Counted from the first letter of the stretch, positions 22,895 to 36,278 are shown. The stretch: DNA of 64,000 nucleotides from Primulina eburnea (GCF_022965805.1 NC_133109.1:6983869-7047868); one strand, 5' to 3'. Translations and numbers: made by a program. Notes: generated from the letters alone by a model not told the origin.

Positions 22895-24962
22895 TGTTAG
22901 AGTAGGTGCCCGTCGAGCCAAGTGTTGGCCGAGGGTTCATGATTAAACTCTATGTATAAACAGTCTTTATTTTAATAATATTTGAATTTATCGTTTTGGC
23001 ACTTCTTTATCTGTATACCCATGCTAGTTGCATAGATAAAGCCCTTGAATATACAAATAGTAGAAAGAATATGAGATGCTCATATGATGAGTATCATGAA
23101 ACTCGTATTTGCAATAATGTATATTCTAAACGGTTCCTAGTCGATTCAGCTGTCATTAAGAAGGATATAGGCCGCTCGAGTTAGAGACTAGTATCTGTGA
23201 TGTGAGTAACATGTTTCATTGGTAGGAGAGATTGTGATGTCCGAACATGCAGATAGGTGCTCCTTGTAGAGAGTGCACTGAACAACCCTCCATAAAAGGA
23301 ATTTCCAAGTGGTTCTCACTTATCGAGTGGAAAAGTCCTGGTTTATGGTTGTACACCATTAGTCCTTATGACTCGGGACAACATTGAGACTCTATGTGCT
23401 AGAATTACACTTTGACTTGTTTACCGACTCTCATGGGGTCATCAGGTGGCAAGGTTGGGTGTTCTGTCGAAACATATAGGAGTCGATGCATTGTAGTCGG
23501 GGATTCACCGCTTACCTTCGGGTATGGATATCCTATGTGTTCTCATGTATGTGTAGGTTGAAATCTCTGATCAGAGTATGGTGGTAATTATGAAAGTGGT
23601 TTCATAGATTACACCATCGATGCAACTACAACATGACACATAGTATCGATTCATTGACAACTCTCGATAAACCAATGGTTATCGAATCGGTCGGGATATA
23701 TGAGTTGAAGGGACCGTACTGTACGCTAACCATAATTGAATGGTTCTTGCAGGCACTATCATTTGATACCTAGGGAATCATGTAAGCGATGCTGCTAGGC
23801 GTTTAACATGATTGGTTGGGTACTATCAAACTTGAGTTCTGACGTTCTTGTTATCAAGGAGTTGATAAGTAAGAATGGAGCAATTGGGGTATGCTCAAAT
23901 AAGGACATGTTTAGTCCGAATCACATGGAGATGTGAACCCACGGCTAGTTGTATCAGTTAACCATTGAGGGCCACACAAGTACTAGCTTTCCAGATCCCG
24001 TTGAGAAGTAAAATAGTTCAATGTGTTGAACGGCTTATAAATGAGTTTATAAGCGTAAGGAAAAATAGAAGTATGACTTCTATGAGAGAAATGTAATTTT
24101 AATTTATGAATGTGTTCTTAAATTAAAAGTTGGCCAAATAAATAATGTATTTGAAAATTGTGATTTTCATAAACATTATTATGGACTAAATTAAATTAAT
24201 TCAAGTGTTGAATTAATTGAACACTAGTGGACCTAGTAGAGTCCAAATAATTAAATTAATTCAAGTGTTGAATTGATTAAATCAAATTGAGTCTTGTAGA
24301 GCTCAATTTAAATAAATTATTTAACTAGTGGACTTGAGTAAATTCAAGTAATATTTAATTAGTCTCAAATATGTTTGAGATAATTAAATTTAGTCCATGG
24401 ATTTTTATTTGTTAAAAATCAAATTAGATATGCATGCATGGGAGATGAAAGGTTGGGGAGACAACTTTTTCAATCTCCAAGGCTTGGGATACTAAATGGG
24501 ACTTAGCTTTTTACAAGTCCAAGACAAGTCTCCCTCCCCTCTTTTCTATGCATGATGGCCGAAACATTGTGTATCATTCTCACCAAGTTTTCTCTCAATT
24601 TTTCTCTTCAAGTGTTGAGGAAAGAAAAATACTTCTCCTTGAAAAATCCTTTTATTTTTCTAGTGCAAAATAAGAGGGGTTCTAGTTTGCAAGTGGTGGG
24701 CCTAATTTGAAGGAAAGAAAGGAGTCAAAGGAAGCTTGTAGATCTTCATTCCATTCAAGAGCCAAGTTGTTTACAACTTGGTTGGAGCCATCATCAACCT
24801 TAAGAGGTTGATAGGTAACTATTTCTAAACACACTATGAATGTCATTTTGGTGTTTTATTGTATTTCCTACACACACTCATGGTGGCCGAAATTTATATG
24901 CTAAAATCGAAAAATTTTGTGCTTCCGTTGCGTTTCCGGCCACCGTAACCGATCCCCTTTCA
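22895..24962 (+). repeat. 5' LTR of the young Copia element
   Basis: The LTR runs TG...CA and is 2068 bp, the same length as the 3' LTR. It has one copy of the AGAAGTATGACTTCTA unit, whereas relatives in this window have two (see 33437-33600). Confidence 0.96.
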
Positions 24963-24964
24963 AG

Positions 24965-24976
24965 TGGTATCCGAGC
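24965..24976 (+). promoter_or_regulatory. Primer-binding site, young Copia
   Basis: TGGTATCCGAGC lies two bases after the LTR end. It matches the initiator tRNA-Met primer site TGGTATCAGAGC except for one base. Confidence 0.88.
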
Positions 24977-26762
24977 TATGGTTACGATTTTGTGTAGCAA
25001 ATACAAGATATTATATTGAGATTGATTTCTAACCGCATGAGAATGAAATTTGCAACAAAAATCAAGGCATGGACAAGGGGAATTTCGGGCAGCATGTTGC
25101 TGCCCGTGTCGGGCAGCTCGAGGGGCTGCCCGTTTCGGGCAGCAAGGGCAGTCCGAGGGGCTGCCCGAACGCACCTCTTTTGAAATAAAAAAAAATAAAA
25201 TTTTGTTGCCGGAATCCGGCGACGGAGCTCCGGCAACGGCGATGACGACTAGGGTTTTCCAAAAGTGTTTTGGATTATCAAAGTGTCATTGGCCTTGAGT
25301 TATTGGGCCATTGGATGGCTAACATATTTGTGAATTTTAAATGGGCCAAAACGTTTTTGGTGAAAAATAATTTTTAGGGCCCTTAAGTTTAAAATTACAA
25401 AAGTTGCAAATATTTTCTCATGAAATAAATATTTTAAGTTGGACTTTAAATATTTATAGTAAATGGTGATTTACAAGAAATTCGGTTATAAATAAATTAA
25501 TTTGAAAGTAGACAAAGGTGTTTGTATACTTTGTTAATTTAGTTTATAATCGTGGCGGTTAGTGATTGGATCAAGATATATAATATTGGATCAATTAATT
25601 ATTGTGATAATTAATTGATGGTGTATGATATGTGATATTATCCATGGAGGATGATCAAAAGCCCAAGCCCAATTTGCTAGGTGTATGCTAGGATATTTTG
25701 TGTTGAATGATTGTAATAATTATCAATTCATAAAGTGGGCTTGGTTTATGGCCCGTTCCCACCCCCATGAGATGTATCCCTATTTGCCATGGATATTTAT
25801 TTGTAAATATTAGTATAGTGGATGATCAAGATTGGAAGATGGTGGCCATGATGATTATGAAGATCGAAGACATGTAAATATTGGAAGCTTATGTAATAGT
25901 TGCATTTGCATCCCGTGCATTTCCCTAGGATTGGACCTAGGCCCGTGTTTAGCTCACACGGTCCGTTAGTATTGGGGCGATTGATCATCCTTGTTTGTTT
26001 ACTGTTTATTATATATGCATGATATGTTATAAATAATGAGTATGTGCGTTATTATTATGATAATAACAAAGTTGCATGAATCCGGCAAACATACGATCAA
26101 ACATGGCGAGCTATTAAATAAAATTAATGATGAGACCTTTCAAAATTAAAAACCCTCATTTTGAATAAGATTAAAAATTAATATCAAGCCCGAAAAGGGG
26201 AATTATAAATTTGTTTATAATTTCCATGTCTTCCATCGACAAATGGGTGCATTACGAATCGCTACCCGTACTCGGGGCTCGGCTCATATTATTGGGGGGG
26301 CCCTTAGTACCGGAAAGCTGTGACATCCATTTGACATGGTGATGTGAACTACGTGGAACTCCCATGACTTCGGCTTAGATAATTGAGGGAACTCATGGCG
26401 ACCGTCCATTAAGGTTCAACATCGATGGGTAAGGCTTGACACGTAAAGATGAACGACGTCAATATTGGGTCCTAATCAAACGTGAGACAAAAGTTTACGT
26501 TAAGGGTTGCATTGTGATGCAATTGGAAACTACCTTTTAGGAATTGTGATTGGCTGATATTATTCGGGATCATAATTCGCTAATTTGACCTTACGTACCT
26601 ATTGAGGAAAGGAGTTTCCCGTTTTCACTAGAGGGTAGTGAAAATGTCAAAACAGTGGGAGCGAAAATTTATAAAGTTAAAGTCCAAACTTTATATCTTA
26701 TTAAATATTTTAAAATAGTCATTAACATTTATCTGTTTTACTTTTCAGTACAAAATTTGACA
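24977..26762 (+). other. Long untranslated leader of the young Copia element
   Basis: About 1.8 kb separates the primer-binding site and gag, with no supported gene. At 25083-25172 it holds a GC-rich cluster of GGGCAGC and GCTGCCC words that can pair with each other. The older copy keeps the same cluster (34605-34703). The rest is AT-rich. Confidence 0.7.
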
Positions 26763-27493
26763 ATGTCTTCAATTCGCAATCCACTTTCTGCCATACTCGA
26801 AAAACACATTCTAACCGGACCTAACTATATCACTTGGCTAAGAAATCTAAAGATCGTCTTGAACTCGGAGAAAATTGCATATACACTGACTGAGTCGCCC
26901 CCTGCTGAGGCTCCGACTAGCTGCACTCCTGAGGAATTGCAGACCTACAAGGATTGGTGTGACCATGACTTGAAGGCTAGGTGTTATATGCAGGCTTCTA
27001 TGAACGATGAGCTGCAGAGGCGTTTCGAGGATGCAAAGAATGCTGCTGACATTCATATGCACCTCAAGGAGCTCTTTGGTGAGCAGACTCGGCCTCTTAG
27101 GCATGCCACAGTCAAGGAGCTCATCACTTTATGCATGCGAGATGGGGCCTCGGTCCATGAGCATGGCCTAAAGTTGATTGGGCTCATGGACAAACTCGTT
27201 GGCATGGATCTGATCTTGCCTTCGGAGTTGACCACCAACGTGTTGCCGTTGTCCCTGCCTAGCTCGTTTGATCCTTTTGTGGTGAATTTCAATATGAACA
27301 AGATGGAGCCGACCCTTGAGGAGTTGGTGAATATGCTTGTGACTTTTGAGTCCACTATCAAGAAAGAGAAGTCGGTTCTTTATGTGGGTTCTTCATCTGG
27401 TACGAAGACCGATCCACGTGGGAAGGGAAAGAAGTGTTCTTTCCAACGTCCCAAGAAGAATGTGCCCTCGAAGAGTAAGCTCCGAGTCCTGTT
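26763..27493 (+). pseudogene. Copia gag
   Basis: The start is the ATG of MSSIRNPLSAILEKHILTGP. An upstream in-frame ATG exists at 26655, but the older copy begins with the same MSSIRNP, which supports 26763. The LTGPNYITWLRNLK stretch is the typical Copia gag N-terminal motif, followed by a UBN2/retrotran-gag type domain. Gag forms the cytoplasmic particle that packages the RNA. Near 27479 the frame shifts, apparently by loss of one base at GTAAGCTCC, so gag runs into a stop at 27498-27500 instead of entering the zinc knuckle. Confidence 0.9.
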
Positions 27494-30400
27494 GTGGTAG
27501 CCACACCAGTGAAGGCTAACAAGACTGTTGACGTTTGTCATTACTGCAAGAAGCCTGGACATTTGAGGCGTAACTGCAGGGAATATCTTGCCCAGAAGGG
27601 TTCTGGAAACGGTATGTTCTATATTGAAGTAAACATTTCAATTAACTCTACTTCTTGGGTATTGGATACCGGCTGTGGCTCACATCTCTGTAATGATTTG
27701 CAGGTGATGGGAAGAAGTAGAAGGCTTAGAAAAGGTGAGACCTTTTTGAGGATGGGCAATGGAGCAAGGGTTGCTGCCAAGGCCGTAGGAGATGTTTACT
27801 TGCTTTTGAACAATGATTTTAAGTTAATTTTGAGAGATGTTTTGTTTGTACCTGACTTGGTGAAAAACATTATTTCCATTTCTATGTTGGACAAATATGG
27901 ATTTTCTTGTTTATTTAGCAAAGGTGTTTGCAACATTTACAAGAATGAATGTTTAGTTGGTACCGGGGAACTTGAAAACGATCTCTATAACTTAAAATTG
28001 AAAGATATTCCACTAAAAAATGTCCAAGCAATAACAACAACAAACAAGAGAAAACAAGATACTCTAAATTCGGCACAATTATGTCATGCTCGATTAGGAC
28101 ATATTTCCTTAAGAAGGATGAACAAGCTAGTGGGAGTTGGCATGTTTGATATGTCTGATATTAATGCTCTCACGACTTGTGAATCCTGTCTGAAAGGAAA
28201 GATGACCAAAATTCCCTTTAAGGGCCATGTGGAGCGAGCCAAAGGGTTATTGGATTTGATCCATACCGATGTGTGCGGTCCGCTTAGCATCACCACTAAG
28301 CATGGATATGCCTACTTCATCACCTTTAACGATGATTTCTCATGGTATGGGTATGTGTATTTGATGAAATACAAATCTGAAGCTTTTGAAAGGTTCAAAG
28401 AATTCAGAAGTGAAGTAGAGAATCAGTTGGGACGAAGCATCAAGACACTTCGATCGGATCGAGGTGGTGAGTACTTGAGTGCCGAGTTCCAAGAGTATCT
28501 AAGGGAGAATGAGATTATCTCGCAGTGGACTCCGCCCGCTACACCACAGTTGAATGGTGTTTCGGAGCGTCGTAACCGGACTTTGATGGACATGGTTCGG
28601 TCTATGATGGGGTTCACGGAGTTGCCGCCATCCTTTTGGGGATATGCGCTTGAGACAGCGGCACTGTTGTTGAACAATGTCCATACAAAAGCAGTTGATA
28701 AGACACCATATGAGATATGGATGGGTAAGCCACCCAAATATTCATATTTTAGAATATTGGGGTGCCCTGCTTATGTGAAGCAGGTAGTGGGAGATAAATT
28801 GGACTGTCGATCCATTTTATGTTACTTTGTGGGATATCCAAGGAATTCAGCTGGATATTATTTCTATCATCCCCAAGAAACAAAGGTGTTTGTTTCTAGG
28901 AATGCAACCTTTTTGGAAAGGGAATTTCTATTGAATAGAAAAGGAGAGATGATAGAAATCGAAGAAGTTCGAGAGACACCCACAATTGTAGAACCCACAC
29001 CCGAAGAGCCAAGGGAGGAGATACAAGCTCCTAGAAGATCCGAGAGAGTCTCGAGACCACCTATGAGGTATGGTCTGCTTCTTGAAGAGGGCCATGATGA
29101 GCCTAACCTTGAATGTGATCCAAGGACCTTCAAGGAAGCGTTATCTGATGCCGATTCATCCAAGTGGCTTGAAGCAATGGAATCTGAGATGAATTCCATG
29201 CATTCGAACCAAGTGTGGAATCTTGTGGATCCACCTGAGGGAACTGTTCCCATAGAGTGTAAATGGATTTACAAGAGGAAACTTGGGGCGGATGGGAAGG
29301 TATTGACCTTCAAGGCGTGATTGGTGGCAAAAGGATATACTCAAAGGCAAGGAGTTGACTTTGAGGAAACCTTTTCCCCAGTCGCAATGTTCAAGACCAT
29401 AAGGATTTTGCTAGCCATAGCTGCATGGTATGACTATGAGATATGTCAGATGGATGTTAAGACAGCCTTTCTTAATGGGGATATTAAGGAAGAGATTTAC
29501 ATGTCTCAACCCGAAGGGTTTACATCTATCGGAAGTGAGCATATGGTATGCAAACTTCAAAGATCTATTTATGGTCTAAAGCAGGCATCTAGGAGTTGGA
29601 ACCTCAGATTCGATAGTACAATCAAAGAGTTTGGTTTTGCTAAGAATCCTGAGGAACCATGTGTGTATAAGAAGGTTAGTGGGAGTGCTGTGACATTCCT
29701 AGTGTTGTATGTTGATGAAATTCTACTCATTGGGAATGATGTAGGAATGTTGCAATCAACTAAGTTATGGTTAGCGAGTAAGTTCTCGATGCAGGACTTG
29801 GGTGAAGCATCTTTTGTATTAGGAATACAGATCTATAGAGATAGATCAAAAAGATTGCTTGGTCTCACCCAGTCCACATACATTGATACCATCGTGAAGC
29901 AGTTCTCGATGAATGAGTCCAAGAGAGGACATCTAGCAATGTGTCATGGCGTGTCCCTATCCAAGTCTATGTCTCCCAAGACTGATGCAGAGATAGCGGC
30001 GATGACCACCATTCCTTATGCATCTGCGATTGGTAGCATCATGTATGGGATGATATCTACACGTCCTGACGTGGCCTTTGCACTAAGTGTAGTGAGTAGA
30101 TATCAATCCAACCCTGGTCTTCCACACTGGAAAGCTGTGAAAGACATCCTCAAGTATTTGAGAAGGACCAATAAATTGTTCTTGGTCTATGGGGGTGGAG
30201 AACTGAAATTGGAAGGCTATAACGACTCTAGCTTCCAAAGCGATATTGATGACTCGAAGTCAACCTCTGGATTCATATTCATGCTCAATGGCGCTGCTGT
30301 CTCTTGGAAGAGTTCCAAGCAAGACAGCACTGCGGATTCCACCACTGAGGCAGAATATATTGCTGCATCAGCTGCAGCAAAGGAGGCAGTTTGGATAAGG

Positions 30401-30694
30401 AATTTCGTCCAAGAGTTGGGCGTCATTCCTAATGGAGTTTCTCCTGTCCCGGTGTTTTGTGACAACACGGGAGCCATTGCTCAAGCAAAGGAGCCAAGGT
30501 CTCATCAGAAGTCCAAACACGTATTGAGAAAGTACCATATCCTCAGAGAGATCGTGGAAAGAGGAGATGTCACGATTGACAAAGTCGCCTCCGCAGATAA
30601 TGTTGCTGATCCGCTTACTAAGCCTTTACCTGGACCATTATTCGAGAAGCATCGCGAATCGATGGGTTTGAAGCACATGGGTAGTTGGCTCTAG
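27494..30694 (+). pseudogene. Copia pol (zinc knuckle, protease, integrase, RT, RNase H)
   Basis: One frame, broken by a TGA at 29318-29320, encodes the polyprotein in Copia order. The CCHC knuckle CHYCKKPGHLRRNC is at about 27536, and the aspartic protease WVLDTGCGSH at about 27655. A pre-integrase H-H-C-C zinc region follows (HARLGH...CESCLKGK, about 28083-28200). The integrase core has DVCGP, the NDDFSWYGYVY region, and SDRGGEY with a downstream E. RT begins near KWIYKRK, and RNase H contains SWKSSKQ and TEAEY. The stop falls in the RT N-terminus at KA*LVAKGY, probably CGA to TGA. The RT active site reads YVDE (29708-29719) instead of the near-invariant YVDD. The frame closes with TAG at 30692-30694, 14 bases before the 3' LTR. 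Confidence 0.95.
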
Positions 30695-30708
30695 TGCAAG
30701 TGGGAGAT
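30695..30708 (+). promoter_or_regulatory. Polypurine tract, young Copia
   Basis: GCAAGTGGGAGAT lies immediately before the 3' LTR and after the pol stop, the position where plus-strand synthesis is primed. Confidence 0.85.
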
Positions 30709-32776
30709 TGTTAGAGTAGGTGCCCGTCGAGCCAAGTGTTGGCCGAGGGTTCATGATTAAACTCTATGTATAAACAGTCTTTATTTTAATAATATTTGAA
30801 TTTATCGTTTTGGCACTTCTTTATCTGTATACCCATGCTAGTTGCATAGATAAAGTCCTTGAATATACAAATAGTAGAAAGAATATGAGATGCTCATATG
30901 ATGAGTATCATGAAACTCGTATTTGCAATACTGTATATTCTAAACGGTTCCTAGTCGATTCAGCTGCCATTAAGAAGGATATAGGCCGCTCGAGTTAGAG
31001 ACTAGTATCTGCGATGTGAGTACCATGTTTCATTGGTAGGGGACATTGTGATGTCCGAACATGCAGATAGGTGCTCCTTGTAGAGAGTGCACTGAACAAC
31101 CCTCCATAAAAGGAATTTCCAAGTGGTTCTCACTTATCGAGTGGAAAAGTCCTGGTTTATGGTTGTACACCATTAGTCCTTATGACTCGGGACAACATTG
31201 AGACTCTATGTGCTAGAATTACACTTTGACTTGTTTACCGACTCTCATGGGGTCATCAGGTGGCAAGGTTGGGTGTTCTGTCGAAACATATAGGAGTCGA
31301 TGCATTGTAGTCGGGGATTCACCGCTTACCTTCGGGTATGGATATCCTATGTGTTCTCATGTATGTGTAGGTTGAAATCTCTGATCAGAGTATGGTGGTA
31401 ATTATGAAAGTGGTTTCATAGATTACACCAGCGATGCAACTACAACATGACACATAGTATCGATTCATTGACAACTCTCGATAAACCAATGGTTGTCGAA
31501 TCGGTCGGGATATATGAGTTGAAGGGACCGTACTGTACGCTAACCATAATTGAATGGTTCTTGCAGGCACTATCATTTGATACCTAGGGAATCATGTAAG
31601 CGATGCTGCTAGGCGTTTAACATGATTGGTTGGGTACTATCAAACTTGAGTTCTGACGTTCTTGTTATCAAGGAGTTGATAAGTAAGAATGGAGCAATTG
31701 GGGTATGCTCAAATAAGGATATGTTTAGTCCGAATCACATGGAGATGTGAACCCACGGCTAGTTGTATCAGTTAACCATTGAGGGCCACACAAGTACTAG
31801 CTTTCCAGATCCCGTTGAGAAGTAAAATAGTTCAATGTGTTGAACGGCTTATAAATGAGTTTATAAGCGTAAGGAAAAATAGAAGTATGACTTCTATGAG
31901 AGAAATGTAATTTTAATTTATGAATGTGTTCTTAAATTAAAAGTTGGCCAAATAAATAATGTATTTGAAAATTGTGATTTTCATAAACATTATTATGGAC
32001 TAAATTAAATTAATTCAAGTGTTGAATTAATTGAACACTAGTGGACCTAGTAAAGTTCAAATAATTAAATTAATTCAAGTGTTGAATTGATTAAATCAAA
32101 TTGAGTCTTGTAGAGCTCAATTTAAATAAATTATTTAACTAGTGGACTTGAGTAAATTCAAGTAATATTTAATTAGTCTCAAATATGTTTGAGATAATTA
32201 AATTTAGTCCATGGATTTTTATTTGTTAAAAATCAAATTAGATATGCATGCATGGGAGATGAAAGGTTGGGGAGACAACTTTTTCAATCTCCAAGGCTTG
32301 GGATACTAAATGGTACTTAGCTTTTTACAAGTCCAAGACAAGTCTCCCTCCCCTCTTTTCTATGCATGATGGCCGAAACATTGTGTATCATTCTCACCAA
32401 GTTTTCTCTCAATTTTTCTCTTCAAGTGTTGAGGAAAGAAAAATACTTCTCCTTGAAAAATCCTTTTATTTTTCTAGTGCAAAATAAGAGGGGTTCTAGT
32501 TTGCAAGTGGTGGGCCTAATTTGAAGGAAAGAAAGGAGTCCAAGGAAGCTTGTAGATCTTCATTCCATTCAAGAGCCAAGTTGTTTACAACTTGGTTGGA
32601 GCCATCATCAACCTTAAGAGGTTGATAGGTAACTATTTCTAAACACACTATGAATGTCATTTTGGTGTTTTATTGTATTTCCTACACAAACTCATGGTGG
32701 CCGAAATTTATATGCTAAAATCGAAAAATTTTGTGCTTCCATTGCGTTTCCGGCCACCGTAACCGATCCCCTTTCA
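30709..32776 (+). repeat. 3' LTR of the young Copia element
   Basis: This 2068-bp LTR is aligned to the 5' LTR without gaps at an offset of 7814. It ends CCCTTTCA and is followed directly by the TGTAC target duplication. Confidence 0.96.
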
Positions 32777-34481
32777 TGTACACCATTAGTCCTTATGACC
32801 CGGGACAACATTGAGACTCTATGTGCTAGAATTATACTTTGAACTGTTTACCGACTCTCATTGGGTCATTAGGTGGCAAGGTTGGGTGTTCTGTCGAAAC
32901 ATATAGGAGTCGATGCATTGTAGTCGGGGATTCACCGCTTACCTTCGGGTATGGATATCCTATGTGTTATCATGTGTATGTAGGTTGAAATCTCTGATCA
33001 GATTATGGTGGTAATTATGAGAGGGGTTTCATAGATTACACCATCGATGCAACTACGACATGACACATAGTATCGATTCATTGACAACACTTGATAAACC
33101 AATGGTTGTCGAATCGGTCGGGATATATGAGTTGAAAGGACCGTACTGTACGCTAACCATAATTAAATTGTTCTTGCAGGCACTATCATTTGATACCTAG
33201 GGAATCATGTAAGCGATGCTGCTAGGCGTTTAACATGATTGATTGGGTACTATCAGACTTGAGTTCTGACGTTCTTGTTATCAAGGAGTTGATAAGTAAG
33301 AATGGAGCAATTGGGGTATGCTCATATAAGGACATGTTTAGTCCGAATCACATGGAGATGTGAACCCACTGCTAGTTGTATCAATGAACCATTGAGGGCC
33401 ACACAAGTACTAGCTTTCTAGATCCCGTTGAGAAGAGAAATAGTTCAATGTGTTGAACGGCTTATAAAGGAGTTTATAAGCGTAAGGAAAATTAGAAGTA
33501 TGACTTCTATAAAGGAGAAATTAGTTCAATGTGTTGAACGGCTTGTAAATGAGTTTATAAGCGTAAAGAAAAATAGAAGTATGACTTCTATGAGAGAAAT
33601 GTAACTTTTAATTTATGAATGTGTTCTTAAATTAAAAGTAGGCCAAGTGAATAATGTATTTGAAAATTGTGATTTTCATAAACATTATTATGGACTAAAT
33701 TAAATTAATACAAGTGTTGAATTAATTAAACACTAGTGGGCCTAGTAGAGTCCAAATAATTAAATTAATTCAAGTGTTGAATTAATTAAATAACATTGGG
33801 CCTTGTAGAGCCCAATTGTAAATAATTATTTAACTAGTGGACTTGAGTAAAATCAAGTAAAGTCTAATTGGGCTCAAATATGTTTGAGATAATTTAAATA
33901 GTCCATGGGCCTTGTAATAGTTACGAGCCCAAGTCACATTGCATGCTTGGGAGGTGAAGAGTTGGGGAATACTTTTGATTAAAATAATACATGGCATGCA
34001 ACTTTTTTGGATCAACTTTTTGCACTACCAAGACAACTCTTCCCTCCCTCATTTCTACACTAGTTGGCCGAAATTCTTGAGGGATTTTCTCTCCAAAATA
34101 TTTCTCTCATTTTCTTCTTCAAGTGTTGAGGAAAGAAAATAATTTTCATTGAAAAATCCTCTTAGTTTTCTAGTGCAAATTAAGAGGGGATCTACCTAGT
34201 TGGTGGTGGGCTTAATAGTTGAGCAAAGAGTGCTCAAAGGAAACTTGAAGATAGTTTCTACCATTGAAGAGCTAAGGTGTTTACACCTTAGTTGGAGCCA
34301 TACATCAATCTTTGTGATTGATAGATACATTTCTGAACACACTATGAATGTCATTTTGGTGTTTTTGTATTTCGTACACACTAGTACATATGGTGCTCGA
34401 AATTTTTGCTAGAAAATTTGATTTTCGAAATATTGTTGCTTCCGTTGCGCATTTCGGGCACCTAAAATCGATCCCCTTTCA
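32777..34481 (+). mobile_element. Older Copia element, remainder of its 5' LTR
   Basis: It continues the LTR broken at 22894. Joined, and minus the duplicated TGTAC, the LTR is about 2157 bp and ends CCCTTTCA at 34481. The block at about 33437-33600 has two tandem copies of a unit of roughly 80 bp containing GTTGAACGGCTT and AGAAGTATGACTTCTA. The LTR at 61581-63710 shares this duplication, but the young element lacks it. Confidence 0.92.
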
Positions 34482-34483
34482 AG

Positions 34484-34495
34484 TGGTATCCGAGC
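34484..34495 (+). promoter_or_regulatory. Primer-binding site, older Copia
   Basis: TGGTATCCGAGC follows the LTR end, the same variant of the initiator tRNA-Met site as in the young element. Confidence 0.85.
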
Positions 34496-36278
34496 TATGG
34501 TTACGATTTTGTGTAGCAATTACAAGATATTATGTTGAGATCGATTTCTAACCGCATATGAAATATTTTTGCAACAAAATCGAGGCTGAATTTTGGGGAA
34601 GATTCGGGCAGCTTGATGCTGCCCGTTTCGGGCAGCTCGGGCAGCCCGAGTGGCTGCCCATTTCGGGTAGCAAGGGCAGCCCGAGGAGCTGCCCGAACAG
34701 CCCCATCAAAATAAAAATTTGTTGCTGGAATCCGACGACTGAGCTCCGGCGACGGCGATGACGACTAGGGTTTCCAAAAGTGTTTTGGATTATCAAAGTG
34801 TCATGGGCCTTGAGTTGTTGGGCCATTGGATGGCTAACATATTTGTGAATTTTAAATGGGCCAAAATGTTTTGGTGAAAAATAATTTTTTGGACCCTTAA
34901 GTTTAAAATTATAAAAGTTGCAAATATTTTCCAATGAAATAAATATTTTAAGTTGGATTTAAATATTTATAGTAAATGGTGATTTACAAGAAATTCGGTT
35001 ATAAATAAATTAATTTGAAAGTAGACAAAGGTGTTTGTATAATTTGTTAATTTAGTTTATAATCGTGGCGGTTACTGATTGGATCAAGATATATAATATT
35101 GGATCAATTAATTATTGTGATAATTAATTGATGGTGTATGATATGTGATATTATGCATGAAGGATGATCAAAAGCCCAAGCCCAATTTGCTAGGTGTATA
35201 CTAGGATATTTTGTGTTGAATGATTGTAATAATTATCAATTTATAAAGTGGGCTTGGTTTATGGCCCGTTTCCACCCCCATGAGATGTATCCCTATTTGC
35301 CATGGATATTTATTTGTAAATATTAGTATAGTGGATGATCAAGATTGGAATATGGTGGCCATGATGATTATGAAGATCGAAGACATGTAAATATTGGAAG
35401 CTAATGTAATAGTTGCATTTGCATCCCATGCATTTCTCTAGGATTGGACCTATGCCCGTGTTTAGCTCACACGGGCCATTAGTATTGGGGCGATTGATCA
35501 TCCTTGTTTTGTTTACTGTTTATAATATATGCATGATATGTTATAAATAATGAGTATGTGCGTTATTATTATGATAATAACAAAGTTGCATGAATCCGGC
35601 AAACATACGATCAAACATGGCGAGCTTTTAAATAAAATTAATGATGAGACCTTTCAAAATTAAAAACCCTCATTTTGAATAAGATTCAAAATTAATATCA
35701 AGCCCGAAAAGGGGAATTATAATTTTTTTTTATAATTTCCATGTCTTCCATCGACAAATGGGTGCATTACGAATCGCTACCCGTACTCGGGGCTCGGCTC
35801 ATATTATTGGGGGGGCCCTTAGTACCGGAAAGCTGTGACATCCATTTGACATGGTGATGTGAACTACGTGGAACTCCCATGACTTCGGCTCAGATAATTG
35901 AGGGAACTCATGGCGACCGTCCATTAAGGTTCAACATCGATGGGTAAGGCTTGACACGTGAAGATGAACGACGTCATATTATTGGGTCCTAATCAAACGT
36001 GAGCAAAAGTTTACGTAGAGGGTTGCATTGTGATGCAATTGGAAACTACCTTTTAGGAATTGTGATTGGCTGATATTATTCGGGATCATAATTCGCTAAT
36101 TGGACCTTACGTACCTACTGAGGAAAGGAGTTTCCCCTTTTCACTAGAGGGTAGTGAAAGATGTCAAAACAGTGGGAGCAAATATTTATGAAGTAAAAGT
36201 CCAAACTTCATATCTTACTAAATATTTTAAAATAGTCATCAACATTTATCTGTTTTTACTTTTCAGTACAAATTGACA
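34496..36278 (+). other. Leader of the older Copia element
   Basis: It is homologous to 24977-26762 along its whole length, including the GCTGCCC/GGGCAGC cluster at about 34605-34703. No gene is visible. Confidence 0.8.

Larger units (their letters stand above)
22895..32776 (+). mobile_element. Complete young Ty1/Copia retrotransposon (9882 bp)
   Basis: Both LTRs are 2068 bp (22895-24962 and 30709-32776), beginning TGTTAGAG and ending CCCTTTCA. They are flanked by a perfect 5-bp target duplication, TGTAC (22890-22894 and 32777-32781). Between them lie a primer-binding site, a 1.8-kb leader, gag-pol in Copia order (protease, integrase, RT, RNase H) and a polypurine tract. By eye the two LTRs differ at about 16 of 2068 positions with no length change, so the insertion is recent. 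The coding region carries one frameshift and one stop, so this copy could not act on its own. The target was the 5' LTR of an older relative. Confidence 0.97.
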
